Below are positions 1-10,671 of a stretch of DNA of 64,000 nucleotides, piece by piece (position 1 is the stretch's first letter; each line of letters opens with the position of its first letter). Source of the stretch: Streptomyces coeruleorubidus (GTDB taxonomy: Bacteria; Actinomycetota; Actinomycetes; Streptomycetales; Streptomycetaceae); assembly GCF_008705135.1 (NCBI RefSeq), contig NZ_CP023694.1:3286001-3350000 (forward strand), written 5' to 3'. The position numbers were made by a program, and so were the translations under genes. Below the pieces are notes generated by a model. That model searched no databases and was not told the origin of the DNA. It worked only from the letters and a program-made list of their open reading frames with translations.

Positions 1-1524
<1,524 letters not shown>

Positions 1525-1611
1525 GTCGCGCACCTTCGTGAGCTGGACTGAACGGACAGGGTGACCATCCAGACTAACGCGACCGGGCCGCACCTCCGTA
1601 CGCGCGGGAGA

Positions 1612-3117
1612 TCACAGGCCCGCCACCCCGCCCTTGGTCCGCTCCCAGAATCCGGGCAGCTCGCTCTCCACGCGCACCGCCCGCTGCTCCTCGCGCTCGT
1701 GGAGCAGGCCGTAGGTGAAGGCGCTCTCCCCGGCCGCGTGGGCGACCGCCGACAGTTCGCGCAGTGCCTGCCGGGCCATCACGCTGTCCTGGTGCTCGCC
1801 TAGCAGGGTCTGGAGCGCCTTCATGGACTTGACCAGGTCCTTGGCCGGCTTGCCGAGGGCCGGTCGGGCGGCCTCCGCGGCGTAGCGGGCGCGCTTGGTC
1901 TTCTTGCGGGCCTCGTGGATCGCTACATCGCGGTCGGTGCCGGGTTCCAGTTCCACGGCCCGCTCGACCAGCCCGGCGACCTTGCGGACGTCCTTCTTCA
2001 CGGCCTTGGCGATCGGCTTGCGGGGCTTCTTGCCGGCCGCCTTCCCCAGGGGCGGGCCGGCGATCAGCGCGTCCAGGGTGTCGAGCAGGGCGAGGTAGCG
2101 GCGGGAGTCCAGGACGCCGATGAGCCGGCCCCGGGCCCCGCCGTGCTCGGTTCTCGCCCAGGTGTGCAGCCGCTGTGCGACCGGGCCGCGGACCAGGGTG
2201 GTCGGCACCTCGTCGAGGGCCGCCGTGAGCCGTTCGGTCAGCACCTCGCGGTCCCGGTCCAGTCCCAGCTCACCGGCCAGCCATTTCAGCTCGTCGCCGA
2301 CGGGGTCGGTGACGGTCCGGTCGAGGATCTCGCCGTAGGACTTGAAGGTGCTGCGCAGCCGGCGGGTGGCCACGCGCATGCTGTGCACGGAGTCCTCGGC
2401 GTCCCGCCGCACGGCCGGGTCGAGCTCGACGATGGCGTCCCGCTGGGCGCGCACGTAGGCCAGGACGTGGTCCGAGGCGGTCACCGGTTCCCCGGCCGGG
2501 GCGGACGCGCGCCGCTGGTGCGGTGCCGTCTCCGCCAGGGCCCGCGCCAGCTTCGACGCCGAGGCCGACGGCCGTATGCCCGCCTTGCGCAGCCGCTTCT
2601 CCACCTTGTCGAGGAAGGCGGGGTCTCCCCCGTCGGCGAGCTCCACCTCGATCTCCGTCCACTGCGCTTCGCCGCCGCCGGCCGTGAGCCGGTCGGCCCG
2701 TACGGCGTCGACGCTGACCTCGGCGAGCAGCCGGCCGTCGGCGTCTACGAGGTGGCGTACGTCGCGGTCGGAGCGCAGCCGGACGACGGGCAGCAGTTCG
2801 CGGTGGCGGACGCGGGAGCGGACGAGCCCGGCGAGGTCGCCCGGGAGGGTGTCGGAGAGCGGGGCCTGGATCTCGTCGCGGACGCCGGGGGCGACGGGGA
2901 ACTTCAGATGCCAGCCCGCGTCCGAGCCGCCGGTGCGGCGGCGCAGGGTGACGGACGACGCGGCGAGGCGTTCGTCTGCGGTGTCGTAGTAGGTGGCGTC
3001 GAGGTGGGCGACGCCCTTGTCGAGCACGGCCGCGACCCCGGCGACACCGGTCAGGTCGGGGAGTCCGCTGTCCTCGGACTCGTATTTCCGCTCGATCTCG
3101 CGCTTGGTGTCCGCCAT
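1612..3117 (-). CDS. CYTH and CHAD domain protein
   Basis: The 501-residue protein has two parts. The N-terminal CYTH domain (about 1-200) begins with the EIERKYE motif that binds triphosphates and metal in triphosphate tunnel enzymes. The C-terminal CHAD domain (about 215-501) is helical and rich in conserved His, Arg and Lys (SVHSMRVATRRLRSTFKSY, EARKKTKRARYAAEA), a composition associated with polyphosphate binding. CYTH-CHAD fusions are candidate inorganic triphosphatases or polyphosphate-associated proteins; the exact substrate here is inference. It stands alone, 87 bp from the radical SAM gene and 55 bp from rodA, all on the same strand. Confidence 0.88.
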   Translation of the reverse strand: MADTKREIERKYESEDSGLPDLTGVAGVAAVLDKGVAHLDATYYDTADERLAASSVTLRRRTGGSDAGWHLKFPVAPGVRDEIQAPLSDTLPGDLAGLVRSRVRHRELLPVVRLRSDRDVRHLVDADGRLLAEVSVDAVRADRLTAGGGEAQWTEIEVELADGGDPAFLDKVEKRLRKAGIRPSASASKLARALAETAPHQRRASAPAGEPVTASDHVLAYVRAQRDAIVELDPAVRRDAEDSVHSMRVATRRLRSTFKSYGEILDRTVTDPVGDELKWLAGELGLDRDREVLTERLTAALDEVPTTLVRGPVAQRLHTWARTEHGGARGRLIGVLDSRRYLALLDTLDALIAGPPLGKAAGKKPRKPIAKAVKKDVRKVAGLVERAVELEPGTDRDVAIHEARKKTKRARYAAEAARPALGKPAKDLVKSMKALQTLLGEHQDSVMARQALRELSAVAHAAGESAFTYGLLHEREEQRAVRVESELPGFWERTKGGVAGL

Positions 3118-3172
3118 GGACCGAATCTAGTGGCCACGGGGGCGGGGCGGCAGGGGGCCACCCCGCCGGTGT

Positions 3173-4375
3173 TCACGCCGACATCGGGCGCTGGACCCGG
3201 ATGGACTGCAACAGACCGACCGCTATCCACACGGCGAACATCGACGAGCCGCCGTACGACACGAACGGCAACGGCAGTCCGGTGACCGGCATGATGCCGA
3301 GCGTCATGCCGATGTTCTCGAACGTCTGGAAGGCGAACCAGGCGACGATGCCGGCGGCGACGATCGTGCCGTACAGGTCGCTGGTCTCCCGGGCGATACG
3401 GCAGGCCCGCCACAGGACGATGCCGAGCAGCAGGATGATCAGTCCGCCGCCGAGGAAGCCCAGTTCCTCCCCGGCCACGGTGAAGACGAAGTCCGTCTGC
3501 TGCTCGGGCACGAACTGGCCGGTGGTCTGCGAGCCGTGGAAGAGGCCGGAGCCGGTCAGGCCGCCGGAGCCGATGGCGATGCGGGCCTGGTTGGTGTTGT
3601 AGCCGACGCCGGCCGGGTCGAGCTCGGGGTTGGCGAAGGCGGCGAAGCGGGCGATCTGGTAGTCGTCGAGCACCCCGATCTGCCAGACGGTGATCGCGCC
3701 GATGGCGCCCGCGCCGAGCAGCCCGAACACCCACCGGTTGGTGGCGCCGGAGGCGAGCAGCACGCCGAGCACGATGATGACCATCACCATGACCGACCCG
3801 AGGTCGGGCATGAGCATCACGATCACCATGGGCACGGCGGCCAGGCCCAGAGCCTGCACGACCGTGCGGTGGTCGGGGTACTGCCTGTCGCCCGCGTCGA
3901 CTCTGGCCGCCAGCAGCATCGCCATGCCCAGGATGATCGTGACCTTCACGAACTCCGAGGGCTGGAGGGAGAAGCCGCCGGGGAGCTTGATCCACGAGTG
4001 GGCGCCGTTGATCGTGGAGCCGAGCGGGGTGAGCACCAGCAGGATCAGCAGGACCGAGAGGCCGTACAGGATCGGCACGGCCGTGCGCAGCCCGCGGTGG
4101 CCGAGCCAGATCGTGCCGGCCATCAGGGCGAGGCCGATGCCGGTGTTCAGCAGGTGCCGGACGAGGAAGTAGTACGGGTCGCCCTGGTTGAGCTCCGTGC
4201 GGTTGCGGGTCGCCGAGTACACCAGGAGCGTGCCGAGCAGCGACAGGGCCGTCGCCGACAGCAGGATCGGCCAGTCGAGGCGCCGCGCCACCGAGTCGCG
4301 GGCCAGGAGCCTGGTCCAGCCGGAGCGCTCGGGGCCGTAGCCGGAGACCTGGAAGCTGTTCACACCGCCGGTCAT
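3173..4375 (-). CDS. rodA: Peptidoglycan glycosyltransferase RodA/FtsW family
   Basis: The 400-residue SEDS-family integral membrane protein has about ten hydrophobic segments. Family signatures include PLGSTINGAHSW, FSLQPSEFVKV, PDLGSVMVM and the C-terminal GLPLPFVSYGGSSM. SEDS proteins polymerise lipid II into glycan strands and work with a class B penicillin-binding protein. Its ATG overlaps the stop of the upstream PBP2 gene (ATGA at 4372-4375), so the two are translationally coupled. In Streptomyces this position is occupied by the RodA paralogue called sfr, in the mre cluster involved in spore wall synthesis rather than polar tip growth (established for S. coelicolor; inferred here). 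Confidence 0.95.
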   Translation of the reverse strand: MTGGVNSFQVSGYGPERSGWTRLLARDSVARRLDWPILLSATALSLLGTLLVYSATRNRTELNQGDPYYFLVRHLLNTGIGLALMAGTIWLGHRGLRTAVPILYGLSVLLILLVLTPLGSTINGAHSWIKLPGGFSLQPSEFVKVTIILGMAMLLAARVDAGDRQYPDHRTVVQALGLAAVPMVIVMLMPDLGSVMVMVIIVLGVLLASGATNRWVFGLLGAGAIGAITVWQIGVLDDYQIARFAAFANPELDPAGVGYNTNQARIAIGSGGLTGSGLFHGSQTTGQFVPEQQTDFVFTVAGEELGFLGGGLIILLLGIVLWRACRIARETSDLYGTIVAAGIVAWFAFQTFENIGMTLGIMPVTGLPLPFVSYGGSSMFAVWIAVGLLQSIRVQRPMSA

Positions 4376-6618
4376 GTCGGCAACCTCCGGCTTCCCCGCC
4401 GGCGCCGGCGCCTTCGGGTGTCACGGTTCTCCGGCGTCGGCGGGGCCGCCGTCGCCGGCTGGAGCGGGTCGGCCGGGGCGTTCGGGTCCTTCTTCTTCGC
4501 CTCCTGGTCCTTGGCCGGGTCCTTGGGGACCTTCGGGGAGGCGATGGTGCCGTCCGTCTTGACCTTCGGCAGGGTCTTCTGCGGGGTGGGCAGCAGCGCC
4601 TTCTTCGGGTCGATGTCGCCGTCCGGGGAGACGCCGTACAGCGCGTTGTAGATGTTGCGGACAGCCGGGCCGGAGGCTCCGGAGCCCGTACCACCCTGGG
4701 AGATCGTCATGACGACCGTGTAGTCCTTGGTGTACGTGGCGAACCAGGAGGTGGTCTGCTTGCCGTAGACCTCCGCCGTACCCGTCTTGGCGTGCATCGG
4801 GATCTTGTCCTGCGGCCAGCCGCCGAACCTCCAGGCGGCCGTACCGCGGGTGGCGACTCCCGCGAGGGCTTCGTGTATCTCGTTGCGCGTCTTCTGCGTC
4901 ATCGGGAGCTTGCCGTGCGCCTGGGGCTTGATCGGTGTGACCGTCTTGCCGTCTGCGCTGATGACGGCCTTGCCGACCGAGGGGGTGTACATCGTGCCGC
5001 CGTTGGAGATGGCTCCGTAGATCGTGGCCATCTGGATCGGCGTGACGAGCGTGTCGCCCTGGCCGATGGAGTAGTTGACGGAGTCACCGGCGCGCATGCG
5101 GTTGCCTTCGAGGCAGTTCTCGTAGGCGATCTTCTCGGCGTAGCTGCCGTTGCGCTTGCCGGTGCGGCACCAGGCGTCCTTGTTGGCCTTCCAGTAGTCC
5201 AGCTTCCACTTTCGGTCGGGGACGCGGCCGGTGACCTCGTTGGGCAGGTCGATGCCGGTCTCCTTGCCGAGGCCGAACTGGTGGGCGGTCTTGTAGAACC
5301 AGTCGTTGGTCTTCTTCTTCGGCTTGGTGCCGCCGTCGCGCTTCCACTCCTCGTGGGAGAGCCGGTAGAAGACCGTGTCGCAGGAGACCTCCAGGGCGCG
5401 GCCGAGGCTGATCGGGCCGTATCCCTTGGACTCGAAGTTCTTGAAGACCTGGCCGCCGATCGAGTACGAGCTGGAGCACTGGTAGGGGCCGTTGAAGGAG
5501 TAGCCCGCGTTGACCGCGGCGGCCGTCGGGATCACCTTGAAGATGGAGCCGGGGGCCGACTGGCCCTGGATCGCGCGGTTGAGCAGCGGGTAGTTGGAGC
5601 TCTTGCCGGTGAGCCGCGTGTAGTCCTTGGCGGAGATGCCGCCCACCCAGGCGTTCGGGTCGTACGTCGGGTTGGAGGCCATGGCGACGACGCGGCCGGT
5701 CTTGGCCTCCATGACGACGACGGCGCCGGAGTCGGCCTTGTAGTTCGTGCCCGTGTTGCGGTCGTGCTGCTTGCGGGCCTCCTTCATCGCCTCGTTCAGC
5801 TGGTACTCGGCGATCCGCTGGACGCGGGCGTCGATGCTGGTGACGAGGTTGTCGCCGGGGTGGGCCGGGTCGGCCTCGGCCTGGCCGATGACGCGGCCGA
5901 GGTTGTCGACCTCGTAGCGCGTGACGCCGGCCTTGCCGCGCAGTTCCTTGTCGTACTGGCGCTCCAGGCCGGAGCGGCCGACCTGGTCGGAGCGCAGGTA
6001 CGGCGAGTTGGTGTTCTGCGCCTTCTTGATCTCCTCGTCGGTGACCGGCGAGAGGTAGCCGAGGACCTGGGCGGTGTTGGCCTTGCCCGGGCTCGGGTAG
6101 CGGCGCACGGCCTGGGGCTCGGCGGTGATGCCGGGGAAGTCCTCGGCGCGCTCGCGGATCTGGAGGGCCTGCTTGGGGGTGGCCTCGTCGGTGATGGGGA
6201 TGGGCTGGTAGGGCGAGCCGTTCCAGCAGGGCTGGGGCGTCTCGGCGTCGCACAGCCGGACCTTCTCCTGGACCTCCTTGGGCTTCATGCCCAGGACCGA
6301 TGCGAGCTTGGTGAGGACGTCCTTGCCGTCGTCCGGCATCTTCAGCAGGTCGGTGCGGGAGGCGGAGACGACCAGTCGCGTCTCGTTGTCGGCGAGGGCC
6401 ACGCCGCGCGCATCCAGGATGGAGCCGCGGACGGCCGGCTGGACGACCTGCTGGACGTGGTTCCCCGACGCCTCCTTGGCGTACGCCGCGCCCTCACGGA
6501 TCTGGAGGTACCACAGGCGTCCGCCGAGGGTGAGCAGGAGGGAGAGGACGAGGACCTGGATGACGACGAGCCGGATCTGGACCCGTGAGTTCCGGCCGGT
6601 CTCGGGAATGTTGGTCAC
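4372..6618 (-). CDS. mrdA: Class B penicillin-binding protein 2 (transpeptidase)
   Basis: A GTG at 6618 is chosen because GAGGGGGAGG lies 7 bases upstream; the frame stays open 21 codons further, to 6681. The 748-residue protein has one N-terminal membrane anchor (about residues 15-35), a PBP dimerisation/pedestal region, and a transpeptidase domain. The catalytic triplets are visible: SIFK with nucleophile Ser358, SCD in SCDTVFYRL, and KTG at 611-613 (HAKTGTAEV). The C-terminal 70 residues are Lys/Pro-rich and low complexity. It crosslinks peptidoglycan with RodA, with which it overlaps by 4 bp. Confidence 0.95.
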   Translation of the reverse strand: MTNIPETGRNSRVQIRLVVIQVLVLSLLLTLGGRLWYLQIREGAAYAKEASGNHVQQVVQPAVRGSILDARGVALADNETRLVVSASRTDLLKMPDDGKDVLTKLASVLGMKPKEVQEKVRLCDAETPQPCWNGSPYQPIPITDEATPKQALQIRERAEDFPGITAEPQAVRRYPSPGKANTAQVLGYLSPVTDEEIKKAQNTNSPYLRSDQVGRSGLERQYDKELRGKAGVTRYEVDNLGRVIGQAEADPAHPGDNLVTSIDARVQRIAEYQLNEAMKEARKQHDRNTGTNYKADSGAVVVMEAKTGRVVAMASNPTYDPNAWVGGISAKDYTRLTGKSSNYPLLNRAIQGQSAPGSIFKVIPTAAAVNAGYSFNGPYQCSSSYSIGGQVFKNFESKGYGPISLGRALEVSCDTVFYRLSHEEWKRDGGTKPKKKTNDWFYKTAHQFGLGKETGIDLPNEVTGRVPDRKWKLDYWKANKDAWCRTGKRNGSYAEKIAYENCLEGNRMRAGDSVNYSIGQGDTLVTPIQMATIYGAISNGGTMYTPSVGKAVISADGKTVTPIKPQAHGKLPMTQKTRNEIHEALAGVATRGTAAWRFGGWPQDKIPMHAKTGTAEVYGKQTTSWFATYTKDYTVVMTISQGGTGSGASGPAVRNIYNALYGVSPDGDIDPKKALLPTPQKTLPKVKTDGTIASPKVPKDPAKDQEAKKKDPNAPADPLQPATAAPPTPENRDTRRRRRRRGSRRLPT

Positions 6619-6766
6619 TGCGGCCGCCTCCCCCTCTCGGTGCGCGTACGGATGTGCGGGTACGAAGGTGTCTCCGGGCACGCGTGTGCGGATACGAGTG
6701 AGGAACGACGGGCCCCGGAGCCGGCGTTCCTACCGGAGCGGCGCGTTCGGGTGAACTTCCCTGCCG

Positions 6767-7438
6767 TCACAGCCGCTTGACCCCCTTGATGCGCCCCGCC
6801 CGCGCCATCCGTGCCCGGGCCGCCTTCACCCGCAGCCCGTTCCGCTGGCTGCCGATCCTCAGACCGGTGCCGCCGGAGAGCCAGCCGGAGGAGATGTCCG
6901 TGGTCTTGGCCGCGGAGCCGGTCTCGGCGAGCGGATCGTTCTCGGCGCGTCTGGCCAGCGCCATGACCCCCGGCACCACGAACGGGGCGAGCAGCAGGTC
7001 GTACAGGGCGGCCGTGAAGAGCAGGCTCCCCAGGCCCACATGGCGGGCGGCGGTGTCACCGACGAGGGCACCGACCCCGGCGTACAGCAGGGTGGAGACC
7101 AGGGCGGCGGCGACCACCACGACCATGGGGCCGGTCGCGGACTTCAGCCGGCCCGTCTCCGGCTTCACCAGGCCCGCGAGATAGCCGATGACGCACAGCA
7201 CGAGGGCGTAGCGCCCGGCGGCGTGGTCGGCGGGCGGGGCCAGATCGGCGAGCAGGCCCGCGCCGAACCCGACGAGGGCGCCGCCCACATGGCCGTACAC
7301 CAGGGCGAGGCCGAGGACGGTGAGGAGCATCAGGTCGGGCACGGCGCCCGGCAGATGGAGGCGGGCGAGGACGCTCACCTGGATGACCAGGGCGACGACG
7401 ACCAGGGCGGAGGAGAGCAGGATCCGGTTGACGCGCAT
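6767..7438 (-). CDS. mreD: Rod shape-determining protein MreD
   Basis: The 223-residue protein has five or six hydrophobic segments in its first 165 residues (starting NRILLSSALVVVALVIQVSV) and a basic cytoplasmic tail. This matches MreD, the membrane partner of MreC in the elongation/spore-wall complex. It lies 13 bp downstream of mreC and 148 bp upstream of pbp2 on the same strand. Sequence conservation of MreD is low, so the call rests on topology plus its place between mreC and pbp2. Confidence 0.92.
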   Translation of the reverse strand: MRVNRILLSSALVVVALVIQVSVLARLHLPGAVPDLMLLTVLGLALVYGHVGGALVGFGAGLLADLAPPADHAAGRYALVLCVIGYLAGLVKPETGRLKSATGPMVVVVAAALVSTLLYAGVGALVGDTAARHVGLGSLLFTAALYDLLLAPFVVPGVMALARRAENDPLAETGSAAKTTDISSGWLSGGTGLRIGSQRNGLRVKAARARMARAGRIKGVKRL

Positions 7439-7451
7439 GAAGTGACAGCTC

Positions 7452-8399
7452 CTACTGCTCTTGCTGGTTCTGGCCGTCCGCGGGGGCCTCGGCGGACGGC
7501 GTCACGGTCACCGTCACCGTCGGCCTGGGGGTCGGCTTCGGCTTGGGCGGGAGCACCGTGTCGCGCGGGTCCTTCTTCGGGGCCTCGACGACGACACCGA
7601 CGATGTCGAGCTTGCTGAAGGCGGCGTACGGCGTGACGTAGAGCGTGCGGGTCAGCCCGCCGCCGGACGGGTCGACGCGGGAGACCACGCCGACGGGCAC
7701 TCCGGGCACGAACGGCCGGTCGGCCTGCGAGCCGAAGGTGACCAGACGGTCGCCCTTCTTCACCTCCGCCTTGCCGTTGAGGAGTTCCACGCGCAGCGGG
7801 CGGTCGCCCTGCCCGGAGGCGAAGCCCAGTTCGTCGCTGGCCTCCATCCGGGTGCCGACCGTGAAGTCGGGGTCGCTGGCGAGCAGGACCGTGGCGGTGT
7901 TGGGTCCGACGGTGGTGACCCGGCCGACGAGCCCGTCCCCGTTCAGGACGGTCATGTCGCGTTTGATGCCGTCGTTGGCGCCGACGTCGATGGTGATGGT
8001 CCAGGAGAAGCCCTGCGCGGCCCCGATGGCGATGACCTCGGCGCCCTTGATGCCGTACTGGCCCTGGCCGGAGATCTTCAGCATCTTGTCGAGCTGCTTG
8101 AGGCGGCTGCGGCTGCGGTCGTCGCTGCCGAGCCGCGCCTTCAGGGCCGCGTTCTCCTCTTCCAGCACGGCGAGCCGGTCGTGCCGCTCACCGGAGTCCC
8201 GGACGGCGGAGACCGCGTTGCCGACCGGGTCGACCGCGGCCGACACACCGCTCTCGATCGGGCCGAAGACCGTCGCCGCGCCCTGCCGGGCACCGTCGAC
8301 CGGGGAATCCTCCCCACCGCGAATGTCCACCGTGATCAAAGCGAACGCGATGGCGATCAGCAGCACCAGGAGCAGCCGGCTCTCTCGTGTGTCCCTCAC
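7452..8399 (-). CDS. mreC: Rod shape-determining protein MreC
   Basis: The 315-residue protein starts at GTG 8399. It has an N-terminal membrane segment (about 7-25, LLLVLLIAIAFALITV), a coiled coil (about 68-100, RLAVLEEENAALKARL) and the two-barrel MreC domain (about 115-275) that scaffolds wall synthases outside the membrane. The tail is Pro/Thr-rich and low complexity. It follows mreB by 144 bp, a gap that holds a hairpin (8494-8529) likely to lower readthrough from mreB. Confidence 0.95.
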   Translation of the reverse strand: MRDTRESRLLLVLLIAIAFALITVDIRGGEDSPVDGARQGAATVFGPIESGVSAAVDPVGNAVSAVRDSGERHDRLAVLEEENAALKARLGSDDRSRSRLKQLDKMLKISGQGQYGIKGAEVIAIGAAQGFSWTITIDVGANDGIKRDMTVLNGDGLVGRVTTVGPNTATVLLASDPDFTVGTRMEASDELGFASGQGDRPLRVELLNGKAEVKKGDRLVTFGSQADRPFVPGVPVGVVSRVDPSGGGLTRTLYVTPYAAFSKLDIVGVVVEAPKKDPRDTVLPPKPKPTPRPTVTVTVTPSAEAPADGQNQQEQ

Positions 8400-8493
8400 G
8401 TGCGGCGGCCGTGCCCTTCCTCATAGGAATTCGGGAAGCCCCAGGGAAACCCGAGGGGCTGCATTGTGGGAGCTTATGCATCTATATCAACGA

Positions 8494-8529
8494 TCCGCCG
8501 TACGAGAGGAGATCGTCCCGTACGGCGGA
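8494..8529 (-). terminator. Hairpin between mreB and mreC (possible partial terminator)
   Basis: Perfect 11-bp inverted repeat: TCCGCCGTACG at 8494-8504 and its complement at 8519-8529, with a 14-nt loop. It starts 15 bp after the mreB stop and lies before mreC, so it could attenuate readthrough and give more MreB than MreC/MreD. Confidence 0.6.
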
Positions 8530-8543
8530 ATCGAAGAGTTACG

Positions 8544-9563
8544 TCATCTGCGCGGCTGGGCGTCCAGCACCTGCTGGAGCGCCTCGAACTCCTCGACGCA
8601 CTTTCCGGAACCGAGCGCGACGCTGTCCAGGGGGTCCTCGGCGATGTGGATCGGCATGCCGGTCTCCCGGCGCAGCCGCTCGTCCAGGCCCCTGAGCAGC
8701 GCTCCGCCGCCGGTCAGAACGATTCCTCGGTCCATGATGTCGCCGGACAGCTCCGGCGGACACTTGTCGAGGGTCGTCTTGACGGCGTCGACGATCGCGT
8801 TGACCGGCTCCTCGATCGCCTTGCGGACTTCCGCCGCGGAGATGACGACGGTCTTCGGCAGCCCGGAGACCAGGTCCCGGCCCCGGATTTCGGTGTGCTC
8901 GTCGGTGTCCAGGTCGTACGCCGAACCGATCGTGATCTTGATCTGCTCGGCCGTGCGCTCACCCAGCAGGAGGGAGTACTCCTTCTTGATGTGCTGGATG
9001 ATCGCGTTGTCCAGTTCGTCGCCCGCGACACGGATGGACTGGGCGGTGACGATGCCGCCGAGCGAGATGACCGCGACCTCCGTGGTGCCGCCGCCGATGT
9101 CGACCACCATGTTGCCCGTGGCCTCGTGGACCGGCAGGCCCGAGCCGATGGCCGCGGCCATGGGCTCCTCGATGATGTGCACCTGGCGGGCGCCGGCCTG
9201 GGACGACGCCTCGATGACGGCGCGGCGCTCGACACCCGTGATGCCCGAGGGCACACAGACGACGACCCGCGGACGAGCCAGATACCGCCGCTTGTGGATC
9301 TTCAGGATGAAGTAGCGGAGCATCCGCTCGGTGATCTCGAAGTCGGCGATCACACCGTCCTTCAGCGGACGAACGGCAACGATGTTGCCGGGCGTGCGCC
9401 CGATCATCTTCTTCGCTTCGGCACCGACCGCGAGGATGCCACCGGTGTTGGTGTTGATCGCGACGACGGACGGCTCGTTGAGTACGATCCCGCGACCCCT
9501 GACGTACACCAGCGTGTTGGCGGTCCCGAGGTCGACAGCCATGTCACGGCCGATGAACGACAT
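8544..9563 (-). CDS. mreB: Actin-like rod shape protein MreB
   Basis: The 339-residue actin homologue starts [17 protein letters not shown]. The ATG at 9563 is favoured because GGGGA lies 5 bases upstream; the ATG at 9575 (four residues longer) is also possible. Actin-fold nucleotide motifs are present: phosphate 1 ([10 protein letters not shown]), phosphate 2 ([18 protein letters not shown]) and the adenosine motif ([15 protein letters not shown]). In Streptomyces MreB acts mainly in spore wall thickening at sporulation septa, with MreC, MreD, PBP2 and RodA encoded downstream. The 266-bp upstream gap to ndk should carry the main mre promoter. Confidence 0.97.
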   Translation of the reverse strand: MSFIGRDMAVDLGTANTLVYVRGRGIVLNEPSVVAINTNTGGILAVGAEAKKMIGRTPGNIVAVRPLKDGVIADFEITERMLRYFILKIHKRRYLARPRVVVCVPSGITGVERRAVIEASSQAGARQVHIIEEPMAAAIGSGLPVHEATGNMVVDIGGGTTEVAVISLGGIVTAQSIRVAGDELDNAIIQHIKKEYSLLLGERTAEQIKITIGSAYDLDTDEHTEIRGRDLVSGLPKTVVISAAEVRKAIEEPVNAIVDAVKTTLDKCPPELSGDIMDRGIVLTGGGALLRGLDERLRRETGMPIHIAEDPLDSVALGSGKCVEEFEALQQVLDAQPRR

Positions 9564-9783
9564 TGAGTTCCCCATCAGGATTCGTCTGGCCTTCCCACTA
9601 GCTTTTGAGGGCTTTTCAGGTAGGCAAAGGTGGGTGCTGTGACGTGAAGGCTTCCATCGTAGACGCGCCTTCGCGAACACTGCGGGAGGGTCTCCGCCAA
9701 TGTCAGCAGATGCTGTGCGGGTTCGCTTGTGGAGACGGGCGTTCGGGGGCGATCGTTCCCTCGATCGGCACGTATATGCCAGA

Positions 9784-9813
9784 AAAGTCTGGGAGCGGAC
9801 GCCCCCAGACTTT
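9784..9813 (-). terminator. Hairpin terminator downstream of ndk
   Basis: Perfect 10-bp stem AAAGTCTGGG (9784-9793) with its complement at 9804-9813 and a 10-nt loop, beginning 16 bp past the ndk stop. The stem ends in a short T run on the minus strand. Confidence 0.75.
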
Positions 9814-9829
9814 GCTCGGCCTTCGCGTC

Positions 9830-10243
9830 TTACGCGCGACCCGGGAAGAAGATCTTCACTTCCCGCTCGGCGGACTCCTCCGAGTCGGAGGCGTGGATCA
9901 GATTCTCCCGGACGATGACGCCGAAGTCGCCGCGGATGGAGCCCGGGGCCGCGGCGATCGGGTCGGTCGGGCCGGCGAGCGCGCGCAGCCCCTCGATGAC
10001 CCGCTCACCCTCGACGATCATCGCCACGACCGGGCCGGAGGCCATGAACTCCACCAGCGGCTCGTAGAAGGGCTTGCCCTTGTGCTCGCCGTAGTGCTGC
10101 TCCAGCGTGTCCTGGTCCAGGGTGCGCAGCTCCAGCGCGGTGATCGTCCAGCCCGCCTTGCGCTCGATGCGGCTGATGATCTCGCCGGTCAGGCCACGAC
10201 GGACGGCGTCGGGCTTGAGGAGGACGAGGGTGCGCTGGCTCAC
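9830..10243 (-). CDS. ndk: Nucleoside diphosphate kinase
   Basis: The start is the GTG at 10243, preceded by AAGGAG at a 6-base spacing; the frame extends seven codons upstream but without support. The 137-residue length is typical of Ndk. The catalytic His is His117 in [12 protein letters not shown], the residue phosphorylated during transfer of the gamma phosphate from ATP to NDPs. The N-terminal [16 protein letters not shown] is the family signature. It ends the folC - DUF4233 - ndk group and is followed by a hairpin terminator. Confidence 0.97.
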   Translation of the reverse strand: MSQRTLVLLKPDAVRRGLTGEIISRIERKAGWTITALELRTLDQDTLEQHYGEHKGKPFYEPLVEFMASGPVVAMIVEGERVIEGLRALAGPTDPIAAAPGSIRGDFGVIVRENLIHASDSEESAEREVKIFFPGRA

Positions 10244-10308
10244 GACGGGCTCCTTATGTATCAAGGTTGTGCGGTGGGACGAGATTACCCGGCGTGTCGG
10301 GGCGCCTG

Positions 10309-10665
10309 TTACACAGCGTCAGGTGTGGAGGAATCAGCCTGGGCGGCGAATCTCGCCTTGGCCTCGTCCACCTTCCGCCCGTAGTGCACGGACGCCCACC
10401 ACAGGGCCGCGAAGACCACGCCCAGGAAGAACATCATCGGCACGGCGAAGCCCGACGCGATGAGCGCGATCTGCAACGCCCAGCCGAGCGCGACCCCGCC
10501 CGGGCGTGTCACCAGGCCGCACAGCACCAGGCACAGGAACATCGCGACACCGCTGACCGTCCACACGGTCGTCATGGACAGGTCGGGCTGCTTCATGGCG
10601 ACCAGACCGGCGAAGCCGATGATGAAGAACTCGCCGATCAGAGTCGACGAACAGAGCGTACGCAC
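10309..10665 (-). CDS. DUF4233 family small membrane protein
   Basis: The 118-residue protein, starting at GTG 10665, has about four hydrophobic segments (TLIGEFFIIGFAGLVAM, VSGVAMFLCLVLCGLV, ALQIALIASGFAVPMMFF, LGVVFAALWWASV) and a charged C-terminal tail. It sits 6 bp after folC and 65 bp before ndk, a position conserved in actinobacteria, so it is likely cotranscribed with folC. No catalytic residues are evident and its function is unknown. Confidence 0.85.
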   Translation of the reverse strand: MRTLCSSTLIGEFFIIGFAGLVAMKQPDLSMTTVWTVSGVAMFLCLVLCGLVTRPGGVALGWALQIALIASGFAVPMMFFLGVVFAALWWASVHYGRKVDEAKARFAAQADSSTPDAV

Positions 10666-10671
10666 GGGATC

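Noticed and set aside
9564..9680. Upstream extension of MreB to an alternative start at 9680
   Set aside because: The extra 39 residues do not resemble MreB, and good ribosome-binding sequence precedes the downstream ATG at 9563.
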